Source: Seminavis robusta
Lineage: Eukaryota > Bacillariophyta > Bacillariophyceae > Naviculales > Naviculaceae
NCBI GenBank assembly: GCA_903772945.1
Contig: CAICTM010000309.1
Span: 1-64,000 of the forward strand
Reading direction: 5' to 3'
DNA: 64,000 bases
Positions 10,741-21,126 of this stretch are shown piece after piece. The position numbers and the translations under genes were made by a program. The notes below the pieces were generated by a model. It ran no database searches. It saw nothing but the letters and a program-made list of their open reading frames with translations, and had not been told where the DNA came from. Every line of letters begins with the position of its first letter. The first letter of the stretch is position 1.

Positions 10741-11297
10741 AGCTGTTTTCTGAAGCCACACTTTAGATTATAGGAATTGCATTTGAGTCTGACATTGTTT
10801 TGGATTCGGGCACTGTTAAAATAGACAATGGTTGTAGCAGAGCTAGTAGCAGTGCTGATGATGGCAGCAACGAGGATGGGTCAATCACGAGGCGACCCAT
10901 GTCCCTTAACTTCATATGTTGACTTTTATTAATATTTCCCTGGCTGGTGGGGTCAATCTCTCTGCCCCATGTTATCAGTTTAGGGCACCCGGTAGCAGCA
11001 CAGTAGACAAGTGGTCCGCCAAATTGATTCTATTCAAAAATTGCATACGGTACGTGTTCCCTGTTTTCTTGTGTTCCCGCGCGTCCTTGGTCGAGTATGT
11101 CCGAGAACCGAGAACTGCACACTGCACAGACCCCTCCTGCCTGCCTCCTGCCATCCATCATGTTCGCCACCGACACTGAATACCCGCCGGTACACAACAA
11201 AAATACATCAGCCCAGTTAGTCTAGTCTCTTGGCGTTGAATGCCTCCAAGAGCTCACAAATCTCAATTTACATCACCAACAACCAACAAAAGTCAAC
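10741..11297. other. intergenic, no gene seen
   Basis: Ordinary base composition returns here. No supported gene is present. The last 60 bases are CA-rich and precede the ATG at 11298, so they probably hold the leader of that gene. Confidence 0.4.
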
Positions 11298-11894
11298 ATG
11301 ATCCCGACTGCTAACTCCCCCTCTGCTGTTAACGACAAGCGCAAGCGCTTGTTGCTCCGAAAAGAAGCCATGTTTCGTCGTGCCAACTCTCTGGACTCTT
11401 TGTGCTCTATGTGGGGATGTGAACAATCCTCCCCACCATCATCTCCCACAACACGAAGATCTACTCGCCGCAAACCGGCGCGTATCTCTCGAGTTGTCAG
11501 CGAATCTGATGCCACACCTTTGCTGTCAGAGCAACAACAACGATGGGAAACCGCTCAGCCCAACACTGACCAGGCCCCACGCATCAAGAAAGCCGACAGA
11601 CCTCCCACATCTCCCAATAGAAGCTCCCGCACCAAACGCAGCCGCAGCAAGGCAGCTTCACTCTCTCCTCCTCCCCGACCGTGCAATAGTCAAACCAGAG
11701 AGAATGCCCACCAACGTCCCCGTCCCAAGTATTGCCGTTGGAACAGCGACAAGTCTTTCGACAAGAAGGATTCCATGCCCAGATCGACCTCCCGACCCAG
11801 GCAACTCAGTCCAGCTAGGTCTTCGCCAGCGGCGGCAAGATTGACACTCAGCCCTCCCCGAAAGCCCCTCCGACAAATCTCGGATGCACTGTAA
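11298..11894 (+). CDS. basic disordered protein with MFRRANS motif, paralog A
   Basis: The protein has 198 residues, is rich in Arg, Ser and Pro, and has no membrane segment. It shares an ordered set of short motifs with the gene at 15772: near residue 25 MFRRANSLDSL (MFRRANSIESL in the paralog), near residue 60 ARISRVVS (NAISRVVS), a QRWE block (QRWD), KKADRPPTSP (KKIDRPPSPP), and CRWNSDKSF (CRWDSDSSL). Sequence between the motifs is not conserved. RRANS and SRVVS-type sites fit basophilic-kinase or 14-3-3 docking sites, which is inference. The gene lies just downstream of the AT-rich tract. I do not recognise a named family. Confidence 0.7.
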   Translation: MIPTANSPSAVNDKRKRLLLRKEAMFRRANSLDSLCSMWGCEQSSPPSSPTTRRSTRRKPARISRVVSESDATPLLSEQQQRWETAQPNTDQAPRIKKADRPPTSPNRSSRTKRSRSKAASLSPPPRPCNSQTRENAHQRPRPKYCRWNSDKSFDKKDSMPRSTSRPRQLSPARSSPAAARLTLSPPRKPLRQISDAL

Positions 11895-12602
11895 GCAAAT
11901 AGACAATTTTTACTCTTCCCACAAATACTTTCACATTAAAGAACTAGCAGCCAGCTATAGAGCACCGATCATCTCCATTCGGTATGGTACATATCTGCTG
12001 GACTTCAGGTGGCGTCGTTTCTGCAGCCAGGGTAGTCTACGTATCCAGAAGACAAGAGGAAGCCGCCCTAAAAGAGAGCACGGTGTAGTCAGGCACCCAA
12101 GAGGAAGAAGACGTACCATGTTGGACCAACACCATCAGTTGCAGCAAGCAACCTGGCTTCAGTGGGCTACCGAGAGAAGCTACAACCAGCATCAAGCAAG
12201 CAAAAGGCATGGCGACAGGTTCGGTAAGTTGCTAGTACAGAAGTAGCCAGGCTGTGCTTGATCAGTAGCCAAGCCTTGCTGAAACCCCCAGCAAGACGTC
12301 GACAACCATGGTGACATACCAGCCAGTTCGAACTTTCAGTCAAGAACCAAGGTCTGCTCAAACAGCTTGGCCTTACGCTGGATAAGGATGTCTTTGACGT
12401 GCCTGCCCAGTCATCCTAATAAACCAACGCACCACTTTCGAGTATATGTTGGTGAACGAAAGCTAGCTAAAAATAAAAAAAATAAAAGTCTATTATTAGT
12501 AACAGATTCAGACAAGCTGTGCTTGAGGACAACCCACGAGCCGAGGCCCGGGTATTTCCCACAGTCAAGTCCGCTCACCGGCCACACGTGAACGAAAACT
12601 AG
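11895..12602. other. intergenic between convergent genes, no gene seen
   Basis: The stretch lies between the plus-strand gene ending at 11894 and the minus-strand gene ending at 12603. A 120-codon frame starting at 11884 overlaps the previous stop and shows no motif. An A-rich segment (12470-12490) may mark 3' ends. Confidence 0.35.
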
Positions 12603-13700
12603 CTAGAGCAACTCAGCAGGCGCCAACGAGCTAACAGGGTAACCTGGGGTAGTTGGTTTAGCTAAAAACATTTCTGTAAAAGGTGAAAATGACTTTGCCT
12701 TTGTCAACCATGGCGGAACCTTGGGCTTAATCCTCGCGTTGACTGATGAAAAAGTGGTCCGGCATTGTTCGTCGTCCGAATCGGGGGCAGTGGCGGCGAC
12801 AATAGACGGACAAAAAGGCAATTGTCCCCACTTGTTGTTGGAGGAGGAGGAGGAGGATCCTCGTCGTTTGTGAGATGGTGCCTTGTTGCTGGCGGCAGCA
12901 GCGGTGGCGGCAGCAATGTACATGATTTGCTGGGTGCACAAGCCAGTGAGGGTGCCTTTTTTTCGCAGCGAGGCTTTCAATAGAGAGAAATCAGAATCAC
13001 TGAGGTTACTGAGGTAGTCCTTGGCATCTTCTTCGGGTTCGTCGTGCAGACTCGTGCTGGTGCTGCTCCAAGAGAGTCCCATGCGAGTGACAAAGGAAGA
13101 GGGAGATTCTGGCTCGAGAGAAAAGTGAGTGTTGGAGGTTTGAGGAACAACAACACTGCCCATGCCATCGGCATGAAGCTTGCGTCCCATGTAGATGACA
13201 GTGTGGATCATGATTTTCGAGGCCATTGCCTTGTAGACAGAGGACTGGCTATCCTTGTTGTGTTCTTCGAGGTATTGATGAACCGAACTGGAGGTAGGTA
13301 AGTCAAGTGAGCTGGAAGGCATGCTGCTGATCAAATCTCCCCATAGAATCTTCTTGGAGGGCATGGGAGTTGCATGTTCTTCGTCACCGCAGTCATCGTC
13401 CTCTTCATCAGCCATGAAGGTATCTTCCATGTTGGCACGGCTGGGTCGAACAAGGCTCTTTTCCACTGCTTTACTAGCCTTGTCCACTGGTTTACTGGTA
13501 TCATCTTTGTATGAGAGAGGAGACACTTTCTTTTGCCACATTTGACGGTACCGGTATGAGTGGACCAATTCATTGGCGGTTTCCACGTCTTCGGGTTCAA
13601 ATGCCATGATGGAGCAATCCAGACGAATGCTGTCATCATTCAGGAACGTGTCGTTGCTCTCATTCATGTCGTTGTTGTTGCTCATCAAAATAGAGTCCAT
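12603..13700 (-). CDS. acidic serine-rich protein of unknown function
   Basis: The protein has 365 residues and starts at the ATG at 13700; a second ATG six codons on is possible. The N-terminal 50 residues are Asn/Asp-rich, followed by a possibly folded block (ETANELVHSYRYRQMWQKK). An acidic stretch (ADEEDDDCGDEEH) lies near residue 100, then a segment from about 150 to 185 (YKAMASKIMIHTVIYMGRKL) and an alanine run near residue 265. A Ser-rich low-complexity tract follows. Many SP and RxxS sites suggest phosphorylation. There is no signal peptide or clear membrane helix. It sits between the two MFRRANS paralogs but shares no motif with them. Function unknown. Confidence 0.65.
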   Translation of the reverse strand: MDSILMSNNNDMNESNDTFLNDDSIRLDCSIMAFEPEDVETANELVHSYRYRQMWQKKVSPLSYKDDTSKPVDKASKAVEKSLVRPSRANMEDTFMADEEDDDCGDEEHATPMPSKKILWGDLISSMPSSSLDLPTSSSVHQYLEEHNKDSQSSVYKAMASKIMIHTVIYMGRKLHADGMGSVVVPQTSNTHFSLEPESPSSFVTRMGLSWSSTSTSLHDEPEEDAKDYLSNLSDSDFSLLKASLRKKGTLTGLCTQQIMYIAAATAAAASNKAPSHKRRGSSSSSSNNKWGQLPFCPSIVAATAPDSDDEQCRTTFSSVNARIKPKVPPWLTKAKSFSPFTEMFLAKPTTPGYPVSSLAPAELL

Positions 13701-15771
13701 TTTGTCTTTTTGTGTGTGTGTTGTGTTGGAGGGTCAAAAGATATGTGGCAAAGTGTGAGCCGAGTATCACACTGTAAGTGGGCTGGGCTGGGAAGGATCG
13801 GTCGTGGGTGGCAGCATCTTTCCAGTCTTTAACGGGTGGGGATTGGGGTACAGGTACACGGTACACGGTACATACGGAAAAGGGAAAACGGAACTGCTGG
13901 CGCCTTAGTACCGGCGCCTTAGTACCGGCGCGGTAGTTTCCTTTATGTCATAGAGGTTTTGAGACAGCAAGTAAGTCTGCATCGGGCCGAGCCTGTTTGT
14001 CCCCCAAAAACATCAGCCTCAACCATCAGCGTTCCTACTAGTAAGTACAATACGGCAACTACTCCTGTTGGATGGATCTAGTTACCGATCGATAGTAACA
14101 GGTACCGGTAGACCAATAGAGCACAATCGTAAGGAACTAGTAGTGTAGGGTGGAAAAGCGGATGTCAAAGGGTGTTCTTTAACGACTCGACTCATTGGTG
14201 TAGCACGCCAGTAAAGCCATCACAACGTGGCCCGTATTTTGGAAAAGCAGCCAGATGTCAAGTTCCGTTGGAAGCAAGTACTGCCTGGTAAATGTATGTA
14301 CTACTCGGACGGCGGCCTGTTTGCACCAAAAACAACAACTTGCTCAAAAACCATCAACGTTCCTAAGCACTAAGCAGCCACAACAATACGTTGGCAGTCA
14401 GATGTGGCGGAGATATGAGACTTGGATTGATGAGCTGATTGATGGAAGCGCGTTGCTTGGTTCTTTCTCTTCTGTTCTCATGCTTGCTTTGGTCACACTG
14501 TTTGCGACCATGGTTTCGAAAGTAGGTGGCGCCGTGCTTTTACAGTTAGATGTGGCGGAAAGATGAGGCTTTGGATCGATAGTAGGCTTTCTCTTCTGTT
14601 CTCATGCTGGCTTCACTGGGCTCCCCACTCCCTGGTTGCGATCATGCAGATATTATCGTGCTGTATTGCTTTGCTTGCTTCTTGGAAAAAGAGATGGCCC
14701 GTGGTGTTACAAGCTGACCAGTGAAAAGAAGCTTCAACGCTTCAATTTCCATCATAGCAAGAGCTTTTGTACAGTACTTCTCAGAAGCTTTCTCAGAGTG
14801 CTTTGGACTTTGGACCTGTCTGAGGTAGAAAAACTACTGTTGCGTACCATGTGCATGGATCGTTGGATCCCTCATCCCTCGAGCCTGAAAACTCGGGGAG
14901 AGATTCCAGGGTCGAAATGATTTTGTTTCCCCCCAATTATTTTGGGGGCGTGTCCTGGAATTCTGGAAGCTAGGAACTCCTTGGAGCAGTTAGGAAGAGC
15001 AGTGGAACGTGGAACAGGGACACGTACGTGCACTCAGTACTGTATTCCATCCGAGAAGTCAGTAGAAAAGCATTAAAGCATTATTAGATTGCACGTGCTA
15101 TGACACAACCGACATTTTGGAGGAATGCTCGTGTGCTCCTCTACTCGTACAAAGTACCGGTACATGTAGACTTTTGGTTGTGCTCAAAGGTTCTGTAATC
15201 TTCTAAAGGTACCTATACCAGTACCGATATTGGTATCGATCTCGCTGGTTGGCCACCACGTCGACAAGCAGACAAGCAATTCCCAATTCCCAATCATATA
15301 TACCGCTCCTCTTTCGATTGTGGGTTGGTTCAGCTGTTGGATCCAATCGCAGGGTTCCCCAGCACAGTGGCTTTCAGTAGGACTTCGGTGGGACTTTCCA
15401 AATCATCCAGCACCCAGCTGCTCCTCTCCAAGCTGCTCAGGTAGAACTCCTACTGATTATCTAGTAGGATTGCAGTCTTGTCGCGTTGCTTGTTCGGTTG
15501 CCGATTAGAGCGATCGGTACCGGTACGTCCGCCCACTAGCTAGTGCACGGCACGCTACCATACAGACAGGTACCAGTAGAGCCACGCAGGGGCTGTGCAA
15601 GGTGCAAGCTTCCAGCCAGAAGTCGCGCAACCTTCTCGGATCGCCCAGCAACCGTTCTTGTAGCTCACAAAATTCAAGTTTCTTTTCTGTTGAAACCAAG
15701 AGAATCGAATCAGTTTCAGTGACTATTTTGTGTGCAAAGTTACTATCCACCCCACCCCACCACCATCAACC
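13701..15771. other. intergenic with degenerate local duplications
   Basis: No supported gene. A 14 bp unit (GGCGCCTTAGTACC) is repeated in tandem near 13900-13930. The segment at about 14394-14515 (AGATGTGGCGGA ... TTCTCTTCTGTTCTCATGC) recurs diverged at about 14549-14620, and an ACCATCARCGTTCCTA block recurs at about 14019 and 14350, so this region grew by local duplication. Exact GTACCGGTAC palindromes lie at 15154-15163 and about 15517-15526. Bases 15730-15771 are CA-rich leader. Confidence 0.4.
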
Positions 15772-16389
15772 ATGATGCACTCCTCAGTCTCATCCCCCCC
15801 ATGTCCCATTGCGGCAGCGGACGACAAGCTCAACCGTTTGGTCCAACGCAAACGGGGAATGTTTCGACGTGCCAACAGTATTGAATCCCTCTTTGGACAG
15901 CTCCAGCAGCACTCTATCAAGTCAAGGCCAAATGCCATTTCACGGGTTGTTTCGGATGGTATGAATGACACATCCAGACGAGATGAATTGATCTCGACTC
16001 CTCCATTGCTGATACAGCGATGGGACAGCGGTAGTCAGCACCCTCGTTCCGCAGCTCGCACCAAACAACGCAAGAGCAGAAAGAAGATTGACAGGCCACC
16101 GTCGCCTCCATCCTCCTCTGGTTCTCGGCTTGGGGTTATGCGGAATCATGTCCACCAAAAAAGGTCATCCTTGCCTGAAGAGCTGCTGATTCCAGCAGCG
16201 CCAATCTCTTCGACTTTGGTTGTGCCAAGCCGCGAGGAGGAGCACCACACACTCAACCATTGCTGCTGCCGCTGGGATAGTGACAGCTCCTTGAACGACA
16301 CAGAGCCAAAGACCATCAACCGGCCCACAGGAGATGCAAGCCCGGTTACTACAGCAGCACTACGAGAGAGGTTTGCAGCATCAGCTTGA
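15772..16389 (+). CDS. basic disordered protein with MFRRANS motif, paralog B
   Basis: The protein has 205 residues from the ATG at 15772; the open frame extends upstream but has no earlier ATG. It carries the same ordered motifs as the gene at 11298: an [N]DK-x-x-R-L basic block, MFRRANSIESL, AISRVVS, LIQRWDS, KKIDRPPSPP and CRWDSDSSL. A cluster HCCCRWDS is specific to this copy. Most of the chain is low-complexity and basic, so the motifs are likely docking or phosphorylation sites on a disordered scaffold. The two copies lie 4.5 kb apart in the same orientation and are too diverged for a recent duplication. Confidence 0.7.
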   Translation: MMHSSVSSPPCPIAAADDKLNRLVQRKRGMFRRANSIESLFGQLQQHSIKSRPNAISRVVSDGMNDTSRRDELISTPPLLIQRWDSGSQHPRSAARTKQRKSRKKIDRPPSPPSSSGSRLGVMRNHVHQKRSSLPEELLIPAAPISSTLVVPSREEEHHTLNHCCCRWDSDSSLNDTEPKTINRPTGDASPVTTAALRERFAASA

Positions 16390-16740
16390 TTGCTGTGTTT
16401 GCTTGAGTCGTTGGTAGACATCGGGGTGAGCAAAGCGCAAACAAGGAAAGAACAGCTTTAAACTCCAAAAAGTAGATGTATATTTACATGTAATTGTACT
16501 TAACAGTGTAAGGTAGCTCCTCTGCGTTTGTATCTTGTGTCCAAGGCGGAGCCCAGCAAGTTGGAGACATCAAAGCGTACAATGCTTCCAGCACTGCAAC
16601 CCACTTGCAAGATAATGCTTCATTTATTTTGACTGCTAGTTCACGTCCCAACTACAGTACAAGAATGTTGGTTGAACGGTTGCTACACTGCCATTTTTCT
16701 CTATTTCCCTCTCTGCTTGTTTTTTAAAATCGTTGTACAG
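16390..16740. other. intergenic between convergent genes, no gene seen
   Basis: 350 bases between a plus-strand and a minus-strand 3' end. It holds only short random frames and is expected to contain both transcript ends. Confidence 0.4.
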
Positions 16741-18063
16741 CTACCTCAAATTCCAGTAGTTATTGTCGACTCCATAGGAATGAGCAAAGTGTGGCGCATT
16801 GGGATGTACGCATTTGCGGAGCACTGCTGTCAATGTCCCGACATTGGAGTTGAACGTTCCGACGAAGTAGGATGCTTCGAGCAACAAGGACAATTCGGCC
16901 AAGAATTGGAGGGTCGCTTCTCGATCCGAATTCGCATATGCCTTGACAGCACCCGTAGTTTGAGGTGGTGTAAGGGTGTGTAGGGTACAGCGTACTTTAC
17001 GTTTTTGGAGTGCCTCTTGAATTTCTTGGACGGCACGATAATCTCCTGTTGCCACAAAGCACGTTCGAATGGAAGATTTGGTGATATTGCTGTGTTGATT
17101 GTTTTCCAGGTTCATGAGGAATCGATCCACGTATGCCATTCCCGAGAAAGCTTTGGATTCCTTCGTATCGGTCTTATCCCCGCGTCGGACATGAAAGGCG
17201 ACAGAAGGGGTAGCTGTGAGATCGGGTATATTGGCTTGCTGTTTGATCCGTTGTATTTCTGCGTAGGCTTGATCATTAAACTGTAAATTGGCACATGCTT
17301 CGGATACCATGCGATGGTAGAGTTTGTTTCCTCCATTTCCGTACGATTTGCGAAAATGCAGTCGAAATTCGGATCTTGTGGTATGGAAAATCATCATGGG
17401 GTCATTGTTTTTTCGTTGAACGGCTTTCCCACTGGTGTAGGCATTGGAATATCCCAGTTTCTTGTTGAAGGTGATACCTTCCTTGTAGTTGGGAACGTTC
17501 CACACCTTCTCAATGGTAGAATAATCTTGTGCAGTAATGACGGGGAAAGAGGGTCTAAAAAACCCATTCAAGACTCCCGTGGCTTCATCCCATCGATACC
17601 CATACAAAGAGTCATCAGCCATAAAGACTCGATCATTATCTTGAGCATAGATCTTCTGGGAAATCATGTAGATGAACTGACTTCCTAATCCAGAGCCTTG
17701 CAGATAAGAGATGAAAAATTTGCCATTTTCTTCTTCTCTTGCCATTTGGGCCAAATCTGTTTGAAAATAAACGGTGCTGGGTCTCTTGGATAAGGATAAG
17801 GAAGATAATTGATTGTCATTGCTTTCAATGCTGGGGGTGGTATAATTGCTGGAAGAAAGGGAATCCGTTGCATTTGTGCTGTTGCTGCTGTAGGATTCTG
17901 TAGTGACAATGACACCATTGCAGCTGAAATCTCCCAAGAAAGAACGAGCATCCAACCCTGACTGTTCCAGAATCTGAAGTATCACCGTCAGTGCCAATAT
18001 GGCAAGACCCAACGTCTTGAACAAACCTCCTCCTGATGCTGTTGCGAAGCCGGCGCTTGTCAT
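16741..18063 (-). CDS. GT23-like (FUT8-type) fucosyltransferase, type II membrane
   Basis: The protein has 440 residues. One hydrophobic segment at about 14-33 (LFKTLGLAILALTVILQIL) gives a type II membrane topology, typical of Golgi glycosyltransferases. A Ser/Thr/Asn-rich stem follows. The catalytic part contains GSGLGSQFIYMISQKIY near residue 125, then SVAFHVRRGDKTDT near 280-295. That second block matches the HVRRTDK donor-binding motif of alpha-1,6-fucosyltransferases, and FVGTFNSNVGTLTAVLR near the end matches their TF-S-x-V block. The enzyme would move fucose from GDP-fucose to a glycan in the Golgi. The acceptor cannot be read from sequence, so core N-glycan fucosylation is only one option. 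Multiple N-x-S/T sites fit a luminal protein. Confidence 0.75.
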   Translation of the reverse strand: MTSAGFATASGGGLFKTLGLAILALTVILQILEQSGLDARSFLGDFSCNGVIVTTESYSSNSTNATDSLSSSNYTTPSIESNDNQLSSLSLSKRPSTVYFQTDLAQMAREEENGKFFISYLQGSGLGSQFIYMISQKIYAQDNDRVFMADDSLYGYRWDEATGVLNGFFRPSFPVITAQDYSTIEKVWNVPNYKEGITFNKKLGYSNAYTSGKAVQRKNNDPMMIFHTTRSEFRLHFRKSYGNGGNKLYHRMVSEACANLQFNDQAYAEIQRIKQQANIPDLTATPSVAFHVRRGDKTDTKESKAFSGMAYVDRFLMNLENNQHSNITKSSIRTCFVATGDYRAVQEIQEALQKRKVRCTLHTLTPPQTTGAVKAYANSDREATLQFLAELSLLLEASYFVGTFNSNVGTLTAVLRKCVHPNAPHFAHSYGVDNNYWNLR

Positions 18064-19014
18064 CTTCCTCGTTTGTGTTGTGGCGACGTGTGGTTGTGGT
18101 GGCGTATCAGTTTCTCAACTTGAACCTCGAGCGGTACCTGGTCTGTGCCTGGTAGATCAGAAACTGCGTCAAGCTTCGCCACCTGAGCGGTTCTCAGCTT
18201 AAAAGCCAGCAATAGCTGTAAAGACTACCGTGCCAACAAAAACAACCTCTTCGCGATGCACTGTTCAACAGTACCGGTACCCGTACCAATCTGCAACGCT
18301 GCGTCAGATGAAAGCCAAGGCGGACAGAGACCCCATGGCTATCCTACGTATAGTTTATTTTAAAAAAAGCTGCGCAGTGCTTGCCTCCTTGGAGAAGAGC
18401 AAAGCCCGTTGCTTGGCACCGGCATTCCACGGGATGAGGACGTTCGGCTGAGTGTAATTAGATACCAAACAGGATGCTACCGAATTGTAATACTTTGGAA
18501 GCAGATGTAAAATTGAATTCAATCCTCCAGTGTCCCTCTCTAGCTTGCTTGTCTATGCGTCTCCATGCTCCGGCTCTAACCACCCCCGACAAGCTCGGAA
18601 GTGAACTATGCCGTACGTACCGTACCAGTGGGCACAAGCCGAGTATCACACATAACTACTGGTTGATAGCCCCCATCAAAAGCTTCCAAGAAAGGGGAGA
18701 CAAGTCTCTGAATGAACGTTGGCGGGAGCTTGTACCAGTAGTACGCTTGGCCATTTTCTGGCATGGCTAGCTAGCTAGCTAGCTGCTGAAGTGATTTGTT
18801 GGAAACACATACTGGAGACTTAACAGAACGGTATTCCTACTAATGCTTCTTTACGAAAGTTTTGAATGTAAAAACCTTGAGCCTCAGCTCGAGCACGAAA
18901 AGCGAAAGCACCAATGCTGCCATCAATCGACACACAAAACCCATCGTCGGTGTAGGCCAACAGAATAGAAAGCATTGGACCAATCGTTGATCCTTATCGT
19001 ATCATTCAGTCATC
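18064..19014. other. intergenic between divergent genes
   Basis: This is the shared promoter region of the fucosyltransferase-like gene (minus) and the U-box gene (plus). It contains an exact GTACCGGTAC palindrome at 18271-18280 and a 19 bp (GCTA)n run at 18766-18784. No gene is seen. Confidence 0.4.
18766..18784. repeat. (GCTA)n microsatellite
   Basis: Nearly five perfect GCTA units. Similar runs of 12-19 bp occur in intergenic DNA at about 891, 1092, 22366, 32119, 49704 and 50094. Confidence 0.8.
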
Positions 19015-21126
19015 ATGTCTAACAATGCCGATCATCCGGAGTTTACTTTCCACGAAATGCTGGATCCGTTTGCCTGCCCTGTCAATTTTGCCATCATGGA
19101 TGATCCTGTCTTTGTGGATGCAGAGTGCGGCCACACTGTCAACCGTGATGCGTGCGAAGAATGGCTGGGTCTACACATGACTTGTCCTGCCTGTGGTAGC
19201 GCTCTCCGTTCCAGGAATGTTTTCCCGAATTCTCCCTTCCGTGACGAACTACTCAATGTAAAAAACAAGGTCAGCATCATCATGGTGAAGGACGTAGTGT
19301 CCAGCGTCGGAAAAATTCCACAGCTCAATGAGGCAATCACTTCCATCCAATCAGCCATCGAGGAAAATCCACCCTTTCTCTCCCACATTGTCCAAAATGG
19401 AGGAATACAAGCCATGGTAACCGCAATGACGAACCACGGCCAAGAGGTGGATATCCAGGAACAAGCGTGTGCCATACTGAATAATATCTCGGAAAATCCA
19501 AAACATCATTTAGCCATTTGCAAGGCTGGAGGCAATGGGGCCATTGCCATGGCGATGGAAAAACATCCATCCATACAAACTGTCCACGAAATTGGACTAG
19601 AAACACTTTTGACACTGATTAGCACGGCCAACCCGCGTCGTGTTCCCTCTATTGCCGACGCCAAAGGTGTCGAAGCTATTGTGACTTCCATGGAAAATCA
19701 TCCATCTTTACGGGATCTCCAGCGAAATGGTTGCGCGGCATTGCACATTCTGGCCCGCAAATTTCGGGACAAGCAACAGTCCATTGCTGATGCTGGAGCT
19801 ATCAAGAGTATTGTTTTGGCAATGCGGAACAATCCAGCTTGTGCTTATCTCCAGCAATATGCTTGCTTGGCATTGCATTTTCTAGCTTACGGCAATCCAG
19901 GAAACCAAGAGTCTATTGCCAGTGCTGGTGGTTGTCAGTGCATTGTTGTGGCAATGCAAACCCATTCCACCATGGCTCCTGTCCAAGAAGCTGCATGTGT
20001 GGCAATTGGGGACCTGGCTGCTTGGACCTCAGCTATCCAAGTCAAGATTGCCAGTGTGGGTGGCATTGAAGCTATTATCACTGCCATGGGGAACCATCTA
20101 GATGCAACTGGCATCCAGGAAAGGGCATGTGTAGCATTGAATAGCTTGACCAACAATCCAGACAACATAGTCACCATTGCTAGTGCTAGTGCAATTGGAG
20201 CTGTTATCACTGCCATGCAGCATCACAGAGATGTGGCTCCCATCCAGACTAACGCATGTGGGATATTGGGGAACTTGGCTGGCAAGAATCCAGAAATCGC
20301 AGTTGCCATTTCCAGTGCTGGTGCAATTGAAGCTATTATCACTGCCATGCAGAACCACAGAGAGGTGGCTCGCATCCAAAATTTCACATGTTGGGTATTG
20401 GGGACCTTGGCCTTCAACCTTCCAGACAACATTGTGGCCATTGCCATTGCCAGTGCTGGTGGCATCAAGGCAACTTTGACTGCAATGCAAAACCATAATG
20501 ATGTGGCTCCGGTCCAGGAAAGTGCTTGTGTGGCATTGGGGCGCTTTGCTGAATCGAATCCAGAAATCAAAGAGTCAATTATTTGTGCCGGTGGCATTGA
20601 AGGTATTGTCTTGGCCATGCAGCAACATCATGCCAATGCTCATGTCCAGGCATCTGCTTGCTGTGCATTGAAGCACCTGGCTGGCAGCAAGCTAAAGATT
20701 CAGTTGCCAGTTGTGTGGGCCATAGTTGCTGCCATGCAGAACTATGAAGATGTGCCTACCATCCAGCAACACGCATGTGGAGCATTGTGGACCTTGGCTT
20801 GTAATCCAGAAAACATACTTTCCATTGCCAGTGAAGGTGGAATTGAAGCTATTATCACGGCCATGCAGAACCACAAAGGTGAGCCTGTCATCCAGCAACA
20901 TGCATGTGCAGCATTGGGGAACATGGCTTTCAGCAATCCAGTCAACAGAGTTGCCATTACCAGTGCTGGAGGCATCAAGGCAATTCGGACTGCCTTGAAT
21001 AACCATTCGGGTGTGACCCCCTTGAAGCATGCGGCAAATTGGGCGATGGCCAATCTCGGCGGACGCATGACAAACCCGGACCAGCTTTCCTCAAACGAAT
21101 CAGGCAGCATGTTGTTTCCTTGCTAG
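19015..21126 (+). CDS. U-box domain protein with armadillo repeats, probable E3 ubiquitin ligase
   Basis: The protein has 703 residues. Residues about 18-75 form a U-box: CPVNFAIMDDPVFVDAECGH followed by a WL motif (EEWLGLH) and TCPACGS. From about residue 125 to 690 there are around 13 armadillo-type repeats of about 42 residues, each with a GGIEAIITAMQNH-like start, an IQ-x-x-AC-x-AL middle and a NP-x-N-x-x-I end. U-box/ARM proteins are a known E3 class in which the U-box binds the E2 and the repeats bind substrate. The repeats are also alike at DNA level, about 126 bp each, suggesting growth by unequal exchange. One repeat (VVWAIVAAMQNY) is shortened. Substrate unknown; likely cytosolic. 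Confidence 0.8.
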   Translation: MSNNADHPEFTFHEMLDPFACPVNFAIMDDPVFVDAECGHTVNRDACEEWLGLHMTCPACGSALRSRNVFPNSPFRDELLNVKNKVSIIMVKDVVSSVGKIPQLNEAITSIQSAIEENPPFLSHIVQNGGIQAMVTAMTNHGQEVDIQEQACAILNNISENPKHHLAICKAGGNGAIAMAMEKHPSIQTVHEIGLETLLTLISTANPRRVPSIADAKGVEAIVTSMENHPSLRDLQRNGCAALHILARKFRDKQQSIADAGAIKSIVLAMRNNPACAYLQQYACLALHFLAYGNPGNQESIASAGGCQCIVVAMQTHSTMAPVQEAACVAIGDLAAWTSAIQVKIASVGGIEAIITAMGNHLDATGIQERACVALNSLTNNPDNIVTIASASAIGAVITAMQHHRDVAPIQTNACGILGNLAGKNPEIAVAISSAGAIEAIITAMQNHREVARIQNFTCWVLGTLAFNLPDNIVAIAIASAGGIKATLTAMQNHNDVAPVQESACVALGRFAESNPEIKESIICAGGIEGIVLAMQQHHANAHVQASACCALKHLAGSKLKIQLPVVWAIVAAMQNYEDVPTIQQHACGALWTLACNPENILSIASEGGIEAIITAMQNHKGEPVIQQHACAALGNMAFSNPVNRVAITSAGGIKAIRTALNNHSGVTPLKHAANWAMANLGGRMTNPDQLSSNESGSMLFPC

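Noticed and set aside
12704-12983. Pro- or Gly-rich frames on both strands
   Set aside because: They are shadows of the Ser- and Ala-rich low-complexity part of the 12603-13700 gene.
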